Counted from the first letter of the stretch, positions 14,201 through 25,691 are shown. The stretch: 64,000 nucleotides of DNA from Harmothoe impar (GCA_947462335.1 OX381705.1:36107570-36171569); one strand, 5' to 3'. Notes: generated by a model from the letters alone, not told the origin. Numbers and translations: made by a program.

Positions 14201-16454
14201 TTGTATACAGTCTTGGTGTGGAAATTAAGATAACCATTTCATTTCCTGCATCTGGCTGCAACACGTGGAAGGCACATGCCTTCAAAATCAAACATGGTCT
14301 GGTTTCAACTGCAATTTATTTTGACGGTACATGCTTTCAGAATTGTTGACGTCAAAGGACGTCCGGGTAACATGACCGTAAGCCTAAATAGGTATAATTC
14401 ATTCCTCCAGAGGGAATTTTGTTAACAACCAGTGCTGCCAATAGCTCTTATAAACATGTTCAATGCTTCTCCTCCAGGTGAAGGTACGAGTACCCCAGGA
14501 GTTCTCCTCAGACCTGGTCTTCCACTACCAAATACGCTTTGCCGACCGTGAGAGGCGCAATGAAACTGAATTCCGCGGGGCCAAACTGGAGAGGTTTGTC
14601 TTCCATTCCATCGTGGACGCCCACGCCCTCTTCTCTGTCCACGTTCCCACACCAGCTGCCTACTTCTTGGAGGTCTTTGCCAACAAAATTGATGACTCCC
14701 ATAAGATTGGTGATGACCCCAATGCCACCATGATGCCGTTCAGACTCAAGTGTGCTTGCAAGTTCAAGGTAAGTGCCAGTGCAATTATCTAATTATCTAT
14801 GTAGTTATCTTGCTCTATTTGCCAATTGTATCATTTGTATGGCCATTTTGTTATGGTGCTATACCATGATATATAGACATTATGGGTGGAACTGTATTGT
14901 CATTCTGTTGTATGAACTAGTTTCACAGAATGATATGCCATAAACGCATTTAGATAAGGACTAGCCTACTTTAATACGGTTGTTTATGGAATGAACAATG
15001 AGGTTTCTTTCTTAAAAGGCTATTGCGATATCAGGTAATACAATGTAGTTATCCTGTCAACGTCGCATTGTCATATGTGTATATGTGGACAGTGTGATTG
15101 TGAACTTAGTCTTCTCGCTGTATTTTCTCATCCGCACCTTGGTCCCAACTGACCTCATTAGTCATCACACGATGTAAAGAGAACAACTGACTTTTGAATA
15201 GAATACAGTTCTAAGGCGAATAAACGATGTGTTTCAGGTTACATAGTCTGACAATTTAGGTAGGGTAGGTTGGATTTTTTTTTCTATACTTTGGGCTGAA
15301 AAGTGCTAAATAAATGACTCGCAAACTTCAGCGCCGCCTCGCTGACAATGGCATAAACTCGTGGACTATCAAATTGACTCTGAAATAGGCAAACTTACTT
15401 AAAACAAGAAAATTTTTTTCAAAATTGGATAACAGTTTCTAGGGTCGGCCCTGTTTTGCTAGGTAGGGTCAAGTAACCTGAAACACACATTTAAAAAAAA
15501 TGAGCTAATGGGATTGGACGTGCTAACATAACTACTGAAATGCCACACCTTATTGTTTTGAATAAGCATCTATACCTGTGTGGAAGGAGCTTGTTCACCT
15601 GATGTCTATCTATTTGTTTACAGGTCGTGTGTGAAGAGCTGACAGGGAAGATGCACCCACTGCCCAACTGTGCATCAGGAGAGTGGGGGCCCAGTAAAGG
15701 CGTGCGGCACTTTGGTGTCAAGCCGCTCACTCATATGACGGGCGTAGTGTCCTTTGACAACGAAACAGAGGTGCGCTTCAAGATCCCGCGCCCGCTGCAC
15801 TTCCTGTGCAAGCTGCGCATGAATGGTGTAGATGACTACCTGCTGGAGAAGTACGTGAGCTACTCGGTGCTGAGCGATGAGCTCACCGTGCGGTGCCGTC
15901 CGCCCCAACCCGGCCAGTACGGACTGGATATCTACGCCCGCCCGGAGGATGCAGCCAACAACAACACCCTGGCACACGCCTGTAAGTACCTGCTGAACTG
16001 CACACGTGTGAGTGACCCCGTGGACATCACCGTGTCCAAGGTGGAACCCTCACAGAGGATGGTCAAGGAGAGGTGGGGGCCCTCACCTCACTTTGAGGAG
16101 CTGGGGCTCAAGGCTCTGTCCCACCGAGAGGCAACCATCGAGAAGAGCGATCCCAGCGCGTTGACAATAGAGATCGGACTGTCGGAGGCAGTTAAGCTCT
16201 CCTTTGTGATGACCAAGGAGCCTAATGAGGATCAAAGGGACAAAGTGGTGATGAAGGAAAACGGCAAGAAGACCAAGTTCACCATCTCACTGTCTAAACC
16301 TGGCAACTACATGTTCGCCATCTATGCGCGGAGAAAGAAAGACTCCGACACGGACATGCTGAATGTGTACAACTACATGATCAGATATACACAGGAGGAA
16401 AAGGAATCCACAATGAAAAAGAAGCAAAAGAGCAAGGGACTCTTCAAGAAATAA
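2289..16454 (+). CDS. Hillarin/kyphoscoliosis peptidase-like protein (transglutaminase-like pseudoenzyme)
   Basis: Exons read directly, all with GT/AG borders and matching phases: 2286-2495, 3283-3357 (less sure), 9217-9399, 9664-9746, 11934-12077, 12421-12576, 13094-13385, 14478-14768, 15624-16454 (TAA stop). The model gives about 753 residues from ATG 2289. Residues 1-94 are a Lys/Glu/Gln-rich coiled coil. About 95-182 lead into a transglutaminase-like core (183-282), followed by the conserved hillarin block (13094-13385) and two C-terminal beta-rich modules. Each module carries W-G-P, then G-(V/L)-K-x-L-(T/S)-H, then P-G-x-Y and I-Y-A-R. The core lacks the Cys-His-Asp triad: Thr219, Asn262 and Gln277 occupy those places. 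Family members (KY, Drosophila Hil, worm LTD-1) act at the cytoskeleton, Z-disc or septin-rich cortex, so a scaffold role is inferred. The tail is Lys-rich. Further exons may be missed between 3.4 and 9.2 kb. Confidence 0.88.
2496..9216. other. Large 5' introns of the hillarin-like gene
   Basis: Apart from the short candidate exon 3283-3357 there is no convincing coding sequence here. The stretch holds an 18-bp minisatellite (3997-4086), several poly-G/C runs (about 4243, 4960, 5300, 7410), and a short dispersed sequence near 6927-6992 that recurs almost unchanged at 10701-10767. Open frames near 8070-8375 and 6647-6934 have no recognisable protein features. Regulatory elements of the gene could be here but none is identifiable by eye. 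Confidence 0.5.
3997..4086 (+). repeat. 18-bp minisatellite, five imperfect copies
   Basis: Five consecutive 18-bp units of the form GTGGGCGAGCNGGTGGGT run from about 3997 to 4086. Being a multiple of three, the array keeps frames open and produces a spurious Val-Gly-Glu-rich open frame. A splice-acceptor-like CAG lies just upstream, so inclusion as an exon cannot be completely excluded, but nothing else supports it. Confidence 0.7.
9842..10212. mobile_element. Short element with inverted ends and GCGACATG tandem core
   Basis: The left end (CGAGTTATGCCACATAGCC) and the right end (GGTTATATGACATAACCC, then GTGTAGGCTATCT) are imperfect inverted repeats. The core at 9950-10140 is a tandem array built on TCGACATGGCGACATGGCC and similar words. 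The same end sequence and the same core words recur at 33412-33625, and a fragment lies near 45330, so this is a dispersed family. It lies in the intron after the exon ending at 9746. No coding capacity. Confidence 0.5.
10311..11762. mobile_element. Composite inverted-repeat element, about 1.45 kb
   Basis: Outer ends are inverted copies: a C-run followed by a block with TGCTCGTTCCC near 10366 on the left, and GGGAACGAGCA near 11710 followed by a C-run on the right. Inside are two further nested inverted pairs, 10807-10904 with 11457-11551 and 11176-11225 with 11401-11450. The last is nearly perfect over GCCACCTGGTGAGC. A block of CACTGTAATTTG-like words fills the centre. It lies wholly within an intron of the hillarin-like gene and encodes no recognisable protein, so it is likely a non-autonomous foldback element or several nested ones. 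Confidence 0.55.
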
Positions 16455-17387
16455 GCCTATGCTCCATCAGATATAAACTTGTATTTATAAAGGCAGATTA
16501 TCCTTCATTTAGGACCAAGCTAGGCTTATATATAATGTTATCCATGATGGAATATTATTTTGTAAAAACAATTGTTTTGGTGATCAAATGTGCAAACGTT
16601 GCTAGAGAAGCCGGTTGACTTGAAAACATTTGAACGGATACCAGGACATACCTTTGTATTGGAGTTGTATAATATTCTGAGGATGTAATTCACTATTTTG
16701 TAACAGTCCTGTACAAATGATTTCACTAAGTTGTTGTTCTTTTTAGGTGGTCGTTAGAATGTATGTATAACTATTGAAGGTCTGGCTGGTGAAAATTGAT
16801 GTTCCTGTTGTTTTCTTATGATGCCTTATTAAAATCCGTTGTTCATGGCCCTTTTAAAGGCCCCTGTGTTAAATAAGCCAGTATATATAACCATAGATGA
16901 ACCACTCCTTTAGGATATAAAGATACTTATATACTGCCTCTTCTACGAATATGTCTTTATTTTGGAGGTATCCAACAAGAACTTACAGAAAACTCTGATA
17001 GTTGCTTATTACTGTCTCCCTAACTCGTTATGAGGTGCTTATTGATAGATTCTGGCGACAGCTTTTTGTGTGTTATTGTTTTCATTGCCGGCATGTTATG
17101 TGCAGAATATTATTCTTGTATCCTCTAATATTGTACCTCTAAAACGTCATGGCAATATGACTTCAAACATTCAATACTGCATGGCTTCTAAAACTGCCGG
17201 TTGTTATCAGTTGGTGAGACACAGAGGAAACTCCCAGGCATTAATCCAGAACATTGATTTTCATTCGGTAACTATAGGATGTGGTAAGCATGTGCACCCA
17301 TATGATTGATATTGTACCCACTTCTATGAAACACTACCTAATTCCAGGACATGGCTAGTACTTATAATTTAAGGCATAGCTAATGTG

Positions 17388-17409
17388 AATAAAATCATGC
17401 GTCAATAAA
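17388..17409 (+). terminator. Candidate poly(A) signals of the hillarin-like gene
   Basis: Two AATAAA hexamers lie at 17388-17393 and 17404-17409, about 0.95 kb after the stop codon. The distance fits a normal 3' untranslated region, but AATAAA is common in AT-rich DNA and no transcript evidence is available. Confidence 0.35.
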
Positions 17410-19479
17410 ATTAAAACCAATAACCTGTAGGAGCTGGAACCATCTTACTTGTAAACGAAGGGTGAGGTTCTCAATAGTTCATATATAGAGGTATTCTAAT
17501 TTTGTACACACATATTATGCATACAAAACACAATTCAATAGCTTGTTTATTTGTTATTGCTTCAGGTGTCTTGTCTATTTGCTATCTTGGGGATGGAATC
17601 TCATGCCAATAACTTGAAAGAATGCTCAATGAAAGAGGACGTTGGATTTGTTGGAGAGTTTTCTGGTTTTGTAGAGAGGTATATTATACATCTTATGATA
17701 TAAACTGGCGGGCTCAGTCTATACATTTATGCGGTTAGTGTTATGTGTCAATGAATAGACCAGGTACGTCCTCTGGTTGAAGCAGCAGCAGTGTGTATTT
17801 ATCCTGAATCAACGAAATTTCAGGTGAACTCGAGTCAAAGATATGTATGCAATGTGTATATTATATGCCATTTATATATTGGAAGTTAATAACCCCTATA
17901 TGCTTCAGGTTAAGTGACCTATGATTATGTATTTTATAAGCCGAGGGTCTTAGGAGGCAAAAGCCTTGAGCATCGGCTTACACGAGCTAACGCATATGCA
18001 GGACTATGTGTATGGAAAATTAGTGATTACTATCTCCCGTTACATTCTACTCCTCCCCCATATTGTATACACGGTAAAACAATGTTCATCAGAAAAAAAC
18101 AGTAGCCATGAACCGAAGGGTGCTAGCTACAATAACCCCATCAACAAACTATGTCTAGGTTGTCCAGCTGTACCTAACTTCACTGACCACATATATGCAT
18201 AAATTTGCGCTATTGTATAATAATTCCACAGAGATGGAACAACTGGAGCAACCTAGACCCACAAGTATCCCCATACAGTGTCATGCCAGAGAACATGTAT
18301 TTATGGAAGAATTTGAAAAATGCCACGAGGCGCCACACTTCCCCAATACGACATATTCCATATGTATACTATATCGTTTGTAGACTGTGTTTCCTGATGG
18401 TATCTGGAATGCCAACTATAAAAACCAGTTATCTGTCCAGTTGAGAGGGACTCATGGTTAAATAGTCTTTTTTGCATTATGATAGAAATGGACAGATCCT
18501 GCACTCTCAACTTCCCAGCTTTCTCAACAAAAGGAGAAACCCTGCAAATGTAGATACTTGCTATGATAATGATGTAATGTTCAGCCTAATTGCTCCTGAC
18601 CATGCCTACACATATTGTTCGCTGTTTCTTGATGAATACAACTATACAACTAGTTGTTGATACGGGAATGAGAGAAGTTCATCTCGTCATGGGGTCAAGC
18701 CCATCTATGGCAACTCCGTGAGCTGGAGTAGAACACTGGTACTTCATGTCTATGTACAAAGCCTTCAACGTAGAAACCTAAAATGAGTGGGCAAATCAAA
18801 TTTGTAATTTTACATAACTTGTGTGTATGTATATATCTGCAAAAGTGACTATGCCTTCCTGTGGAGACCATGCGACGGCGGACGGTCTAAATACATGTGG
18901 TTTTATAGTGGAATCCACATGTAGCTGCATTACAAGATGCGGTTCACTATAATGGATTATCTGGTTCAGTTGTTGTATACATTGCCTCCAGGCCTGAGGG
19001 ACAAAAGGATCGTGAGGAAAAATTGATGGTCTTCCATAAGAAAATGTTTTGATAAGATATTTGTTACATACCGTACATTAACAAACATGTAGATTGGACT
19101 TATTAATTATATAATTAATCGTGCATAACTGGAAACGAGCCCAACCTTACTTTTTAAGTGACCGCCTACTGGAAGAAAGAATTTTCCTCGTACCGTTACT
19201 GGAAATCACTGGGCGACGTCCTATTTCAATTTTCATATCATATTCGAAGTGCAGAAGAGATATTAAATCCTGTTTTCCTTTAATGCTGTACAATTACTTG
19301 GCTAAATAAAATGGGTAAGAGAAATAAAATGTGCCTTCCCATTTTTTTGTTAGTTATCTTCTCTTTTTTAAATTCGATGACGGGATATTCTAACTGGGCA
19401 TCTGTTAAAGTCCAGTAACATATTGAAAAAATCTAGCGTGTGATTCTTATCACAAAAGACTCAGGGAGGCTGCCGGTAT

Positions 19480-20195
19480 ACATGTGTATTGTGCATGTGT
19501 AGTGTGCAGGCCCGTAACTAGCCCTCTTCGCGGGGTGGTTCGTTTTTGGATATGGTGGACCTTGACTCAATTATTTCAATGGTGAAACTGGATCTTTCTA
19601 ATATGAGGTGGAACTTTGTGTCATATATTTAAAGAGAAAGCTGAGTTTTTTGTATCTAATCGATCCTTCATAGTTTTCTCTCTAGAATCCTTAATAGTTG
19701 TCTGATCGACAAGCCGTAAAAAATGAGATATAGACAATTATGTCCTCTCTCCACTGAGCTAGGGTGGAACACTTTTCCTGCTTTAGGGAGGTGGGGTGGT
19801 TCGTTCGAAACGACGAACCCCCCCCCCCTAGTTACGGGCCTGCAGTGTGCATGTATAGTATGCATGTGTATTGTGCATGTGTAGTGTGCATGTGTATTGT
19901 GCATGTGTAGTGTGCATGTGTATTGTGCATGTGTAGTGTGCATGTGTAGTGTGCATGTGTAGTGTGCATGTGTATTGTGCATGTGTAGTGTGCATGTGTA
20001 GTGTGCATGTGTAGTGTGCATGTGTAGTGTGCATGTGTAGTGTGCATGTGTATGTGTAGTGTGCATGTGTAGTGTGCATGTGTATTGTGCATGTGTATTG
20101 TGCATGTGTAGTGTGCATGTGTATTATGCAGGTGTATTGTGCAGATGTAGTGTGCATGTGTAGTGTGCAGGTGTATTGTGCAGGTGTATTGTGTA
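19480..20195. repeat. 13-bp minisatellite (TGTGCATGTGTAG), interrupted by an inserted element
   Basis: Near-identical 13-bp units TGTGCATGTGTAG/T run from about 19843 to 20195, and about two units also lie at 19480-19506. An inverted-repeat element (19507-19842) separates the two parts. One unit near 20045 is shortened and some later units carry CAG in place of CAT. Since 13 is not a multiple of three, the array opens long Thr/His/Cys frames on the minus strand in all three phases; these are not genes. Confidence 0.9.
19507..19842. mobile_element. 336-bp inverted-repeat element inserted in the minisatellite
   Basis: The ends are CAGGCCCGTAACTAG and its reverse complement CTAGTTACGGGCCTG, 15 bp perfect. 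AGTGTG lies outside both ends, compatible with a target-site duplication, although the host repeat makes this ambiguous. The interior carries GGGGTGGTTCG near both ends and no protein. The insertion splits the 13-bp array, so it post-dates at least part of it. A hAT-like non-autonomous element is plausible from the CAG end, but the family is not proven. Confidence 0.75.
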
Positions 20196-21318
20196 TGTAT
20201 ACTCCTATCCCAACCCCCACTCCACCCCACTGTCAATTATGTGCACAGATGGCAAACTGGTCTTACAAAAAAACGTCTCACCCACCCAGACTTGACATCT
20301 CCCATAGGTTTAACACTAAATGCCGAAATTGACAAAATGTCCACACTCGTACTGTTCATGTTTGTCTACAGTGAGGAAAAAATGATGTTTTTTTAAAGGG
20401 TCTACTTCAGCAATTTTTTTTCAAAGGGTTCTAGTAGGAGTAGAAAACTATTTCTTGCATCCCTGGGTAGGAAAACACTTCAATTATCCGATTATGTGTA
20501 CCTTTGATCAATAGGCCTAATATTTCTATGAGAAATTTGGGGGGGGGGGGGGAAGTCCCCTGAAAAACGTCTCGCAGAGGCGTCGCATAAGACTCTTGGA
20601 GCTAAGCTCCCTGAGTCAATGAGTATATTACGACATTTAAATCAATTAACCGGGAATTTAACACTGAAATGGGTCCCAGGACACAATTTTATCCAATGTT
20701 TGGTACAGCAGTGAAATTTATACATTTCAACATTTCTGGGAATACTGAACCAAATGCTTCCCCTACCCTAAGGATTGCATGAAACTCACCGGCTCCCCCT
20801 GGTGTGTGTAGTTTCAGGGCTAATTTCTTTAATACATTTTAATAAGTATGTAGTTTAAAACATAGTTTGGTAATGTAGTTTAGAATGTTCCATTCGGATG
20901 GTAATGTTGCAAAAATTGAATGCTTCCAGCGTTCTATTCAGCACTTGGTTACATCAACAGGGTGATGCCATCTATAGGGATACAGCAGGTACTAGTAGCC
21001 TGTGCTTGTTAGCTGAGAAAATGAAGACTTCCAGACTGCTGCAAAGGAGGTGGGAAGCACCCTGCCGTCTAGAGGAAAAACCATGTGTAACCGCAGTTCT
21101 CACACAAACAGTGTGTCTCCGGTGTCATTAACAGACGTCACACATCTGGCTATTCATTTATGGCAACATGTTGAATATACCTCCAATAATATATATATGT
21201 AGGACATATGTAAAAGAAAACACGGAGAGATGTTGGTGCCTTGACCCCAACTACAGGACATGTTCAAGGTTAGCTGACTTTAGAGTTTTAGAAGACCAGA
21301 TGTCATCTGAGCATCTCA

Positions 21319-22009
21319 GGGAGTTGCATAAAATTTCAAAAATGTGCTAAATATTATGGAATTGGTCTTGCCTAATTATAATTGATCGATTATATTTGAT
21401 CGATTATATATTGTTAAGTTGAATCATTTCTGTGATCTAAACTGATCAGAATAGACAGGAGAATCAGGTTAGTATTTTTTTAAATTTCCAGCTGTAAAGG
21501 TATATCCTCATATAAAATTTAACAAACCTGTTTTGCTGACATTAACTGGGGCATTGTGGCCTAATCATACATGTGCCTAGTGACCTTTGACCTAATTAGA
21601 AATGCCATTTGACCTCACTATTTCTATTCATCTATCCATGGGAGGCATGAGGCCTGGTCAGAAATACCTGAATTTCACACATGCCATTACTAATACAATA
21701 ACTAACTTTCCCGTGGGTACAATCTTGAACAATCTCTATATTTTCATTATATTTTGACATGAAGAAAGTCAAACTAGTGTTTCAATCAACACCAATCTGA
21801 AACTATGATCTATATCCCAGGAAGACTGCATTCATGTAAACCACCTTCATTTTGTGAAAAAAATGAGGCCCCAACCTTTTTTGTAGGTCAGTAATTAAGG
21901 TCCGGAAAGGGTTTTTAGTGAGAGGTGCCAAGGGAAGCTCTCTCAGTCTCAGGGGCAGTGAAAATTGGGTCACAGAAGTGCGGACCTCTGCTGGGTTATG
22001 CAACTCCCT
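21319..22009. mobile_element. Inverted-repeat element, about 0.69 kb
   Basis: The left end has AGGGAGTTGCATAA and the right end its perfect complement TTATGCAACTCCCT (14 bp). CATCTC and GAGATG lie just outside, extending the symmetry with a small gap. The interior has no recognisable coding sequence. No clear target duplication was seen, so the exact limits are uncertain. Confidence 0.5.
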
Positions 22010-22360
22010 ACAGTGAGATGTCTCCATGTGTATAAGTTAACAGATGGAAAATTGAGAATCAGATATTTTAGCACAAAACATCATTTCTATTTCCAGTATT
22101 TTTATTTTAAACCTTGAACTCCATGCACAGTTGATTTAGAGGGTAGTCATTTAACAGTACATTTCCATATGAAGAAAAGATAAAATATAAATTGTCAAAG
22201 ATCGCAGCTCATTTGCACATGGAAGAAAAGACAGTTCAGGAAAATCTTCAAAGGAAACATGTGTCCCCCCTATCTTGGCTATCCATTTCTTTTGTCTTCT
22301 CATGTCTATGTCCAATACACACTGAATGCAAAGCTTTCTCCCATGTCACAAAAACGTCTT

Positions 22361-22970
22361 AAGGTGGGTCAATGCCTTGATGTAAAAGTAGCTAGATTTT
22401 CGTCAGGTTTTCACCATAAGACCATAATAGCATACACTTTCCAAAGAAACTGAGAAAATAGGGGGGTCCCGGGCTATTTTCTGAGATATTTAAGCCTTAA
22501 GTTAATGTCTCATGTGATGGATTATACAGTGTTTTGCCACATATCTACATGAAATTGTATTGAAAAGTAGCTAAATTTCTATATAACTCTCTCAGAGTAT
22601 AGGCTTTGATGTTTTCTATCTAGAGAATATATTTCTAACACATGGTCCCGCACATATGTCTAAGATTTAGGCCCATTGAAAAAAAAAGTTGAAAAGAAAT
22701 AGAAATATACTGAGGGCTACCTATGTATGACTTCCAATGAGGACAACCACTACAGACTGCATAGCACAGTGGTAGAATGGATGCCTTCATATTCAAAGGT
22801 TGGTGGTTCTCGCCCCGGTCAGGAAAATCCATATCCTATTTTATGACCATTTGATGTTACTTAGGCCAATTTGAAACAAGGGTGCCCCGGTGTTCTATGG
22901 TCAAACTAGAGAATGTACCTGCGCAGAAGACGGCGCAGTGGATGAAAAAGGCATCATATTGACCCACCTT
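22361..22970. mobile_element. Inverted-repeat element with TTAA-like borders
   Basis: The ends read TTAAGGTGGGTCAATGCC on the left and GGCATCATATTGACCCACCTTAA, reversed, on the right: 12 bp perfect, then a two-base gap, then more complementarity. The palindrome includes TTAA on both sides, compatible with a TTAA (piggyBac-type) or a three-base TAA target duplication. A tRNA-like segment (22753-22824) lies inside. No transposase frame, so it is non-autonomous. Confidence 0.6.
22753..22824 (+). ncRNA. tRNA-like segment (degenerate, SINE-type)
   Basis: TAGCACAGTGGTAGAATGG fits the A box of a tRNA internal promoter, and GGTGGTTCTCGCCCC about 35 bases further on resembles a T-arm/B box. The anticodon stem CCTT/AAGG has an oversized loop and the acceptor stem does not close, so this is not a working tRNA gene. 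It looks like a tRNA-derived repeat carried inside the surrounding inverted-repeat element. Confidence 0.4.
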
Positions 22971-23083
22971 AAATGGAAATTAGGCGATGTCTATTACTCA
23001 GGGTATGGACCCTGAGTCAATAAATAACTGCAGTGCACCTGTTACTCTTTTAAATATCTGGATATTCCTGTTAATAAGTTATC

Positions 23084-23872
23084 CCATTTAGGGCGGAGCT
23101 CTTTTTTGACCATTTTTCTCTTGTAGAGAATTGTCTGGGCTTTTCAGAAGTGAAAGAATTTTGCAAATAGTCCAATTATTAGTGAAACCATTATGGGTCA
23201 AAGTATATCAAGATTCCTGAAAATGAAATAATCCGCATTTGCATAAATACAATATCTACAATGATATGACGTCATAAATATGACGTCCTGACGTCAAAAT
23301 TGGGTAGATCTCCACTCTCTTTAAACTGCAATATCCCAAATTTGGAGCATTGTAATAACTTGAAACCAATTTTATATGATGATGATAGGTAAATGAAATT
23401 TTGATTTTTATGTTTTGTAGCCACAGCCAAAGTGGTGTTTTTTGTTACCATGGCAACAGAAATCAACAAAAATCACTATTTTGGGAGATTTGGTTGCCAT
23501 GGAAACAAGGATTTTCCACAGAAATCATCAAATCTTGTGTTCCTATCATTTTCAGCATGAAAAAAATATTCAAAGTCAATTTTGACCAAAAATAGTGATA
23601 TTAATTGATATTTTTAATGATTTTGACCTTAAATATTGCTTTAAATACAGCTAAACCTTCATTAAATATCTTTTGAGTTGCCATTGCTATATCTTAAAGG
23701 GAAAAGAGTGTAGACACAGACACCTTGGAGTCCCCAAAAACCAAGTTCCACAGATCAAGCTCAAAAAAATAATTTTGAATTTTTATTATTTTTTCACAGT
23801 AATTTGGTACCTGAAAAATCCATTAAAATATGTCAAAAACGTCCTACATGTAGGACAGTCGCCCTAAATGGG
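23084..23872. mobile_element. Inverted-repeat element with CCCATTTAGGGCG ends
   Basis: The left end CCCATTTAGGGCG and right end CGCCCTAAATGGG are perfect 13-bp inverted repeats with TAT outside each. The 0.79-kb interior is AT-rich, contains three GACGTC words close together (23269-23296) and no recognisable protein. It follows the preceding element by about 110 bp. Confidence 0.6.
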
Positions 23873-24880
23873 TATTAAGGGGTAGAACTTGACGGCAATT
23901 TTTGGCCTCACATGGGAAACATATTGTACTTTGTTAAACCATACATTTTCTGGTAGAACTAAACTTTTGCAACAAGATAGGCAAAATAGATTAACTATAA
24001 TAATGGATGTGTTCATTATGTGATGGAAAACCCTCAATTTAGGGAGTTGCCCCACGTTCATGAGAATCAGCCTCTAACACTTTCACTGCATCTAGATAGG
24101 GATGCGAAACGGGAGATCGGGCTCAGAATGCCTTCTCGGATGCAAATTTGGGGGTGATGATTGGTTGCACACAGCACTGGGGCCGTAAGAAGGCTCTGTC
24201 TTTGAGATGACCTTCCTGATCATCCTACCAAATGATATCATAAGTTCTATATTACCTATATAATAGTGTAATACATCGTCTCAAAGCTACTCACTGAATG
24301 GCCGCATATGCCTGTCTAGGTTATTTCATAGTGTCCCACCTACGACAGCAGCTATCTTCCACTAGCTGACGCAAAGATAAGAATATGGATTGATCTTTGA
24401 CAATTAATTCAGAAAAAAACTAAAAAATCCTATATACTCATGCTGTAAACCATTACAAAACCCTAAAAACTCAGCTTTTGGGTTAAACATTTATACTATA
24501 TTCATTACTTACTGTGTGGCCCGTGTACCAGATCTCTTCGATTTCCACGTGATTCTGTACAGCGGCATCTTTTCCCTTTATTATATTGGTCTCTCTGGAC
24601 TGTGCTATTGTATATACAGTTTCCCATTGTCTACTCAGTATATATGTACTATACCCATACATACGCATACATATATATATATCGTCCCCCCATTTCCCTC
24701 ACATACCATATCATATGTAGTCTTTAAGTCAATAAACATGCCTTCTAAGCGTTTTTGCTCTTCTTTAGTTTTCCACTATAACCCATTGTTGATACACATA
24801 TTTTGATACAGATGGCGTTTTTTTTTTATACAGATAGCGGTTGGATGGTCAACCGCTATAATATGTAGTTGATACAGATA

Positions 24881-25265
24881 CAGGGTTGCCACCCACAAGG
24901 TAGTTTAGAATTCCCTGACTTTTCCTTGACGTTATATCAAATTTCCCTGACAATTGCGACATAAATCCAATGTTTTTAAATGCCCTCCAACTATGAATAT
25001 TCATTCTTTTTAAAGTTATCTTCTACTTAGCGAGTGGTCATTATTTAACAACAGGGGTTTTGTGTATCGCGTGTGCGCAAAATTTTACCCCTTTTTTTTT
25101 GAGGATTTATATATTTTTCTCCTTTAAATTCCCTGACAAAATATTATTTTCCCTGACATTTTCAGAAAATATCATTTTCCCTGACATTTTGCCAAAATTC
25201 TGAAATTCCCTGACCTGGAACGAAAAATATTTTCCCTGACATTTTCCCTGACAGTGGCAACCCTG
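24881..25265. mobile_element. 385-bp element with CAGGGTTGCCAC ends
   Basis: The ends are CAGGGTTGCCAC and GTGGCAACCCTG (one short gap), flanked by AGATA on both sides. The inside consists largely of TTCCCTGACATTTT-like words repeated about nine times, mainly toward the right end. CAGGGTTGCCA ends combined with internal CCCTGAC repeats are a common signature of non-autonomous hAT-type elements in animals. The insertion splits a local repeat (GATACAGATAGCGGTT) present on both sides. Confidence 0.7.
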
Positions 25266-25376
25266 AGATAGCGGTTATGATACAGATAGCGGTTGTACAC
25301 CCCTGCACTCCCGATGAACTCCCCTTGTCATTTCTTGAGATGAAGAGACAACACGGTCATCAATAATAAATACAAT

Positions 25377-25382
25377 TTTATT
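25377..25382 (-). terminator. Candidate poly(A) signal of DBF4
   Basis: AATAAA reads on the minus strand about 0.6 kb after the DBF4 stop codon. It is a plausible 3' end signal, but not unique in this AT-rich sequence. Confidence 0.3.
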
Positions 25383-25648
25383 ATGAGCACATTTCTGATT
25401 TCCGTCAATAATTCTGATTGGAGATCTGTATACGCTGCAGAAACAGCAAGATATCACGTACATGTATATATATGATGTTACAACCCTGGGCATAAAAAGC
25501 AATCATTACCACCAAAATCATGGTGCATTTGTGAGGACAACTGTAAAATGTATAAATACGTTTTCTGTCTTTTCAGTCATCAGTTTTCCCGTGACAGTGT
25601 ATATAATATCTGAGATGCTACCTCATGCATGCGTTAGGCTTTCTATAA

Positions 25649-25654
<6 letters not shown>

Positions 25655-25689
<35 letters not shown>
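25655..25689. repeat. TA dinucleotide microsatellite
   Basis: An almost pure (TA)n tract of about 35 bp in the region downstream of DBF4. Confidence 0.9.

Positions 25690-25691
<2 letters not shown>

Noticed and set aside
17575..17690. Open plus-strand stretch after a TTCAG, exon-like
   Set aside because: It lies downstream of the hillarin-like stop codon and poly(A) signals and matches nothing known.
19668..20236. Three long minus-strand frames rich in Thr, His, Cys, Met
   Set aside because: They are produced by the 13-bp minisatellite being free of stops in all three phases; the translation is pure repeat.
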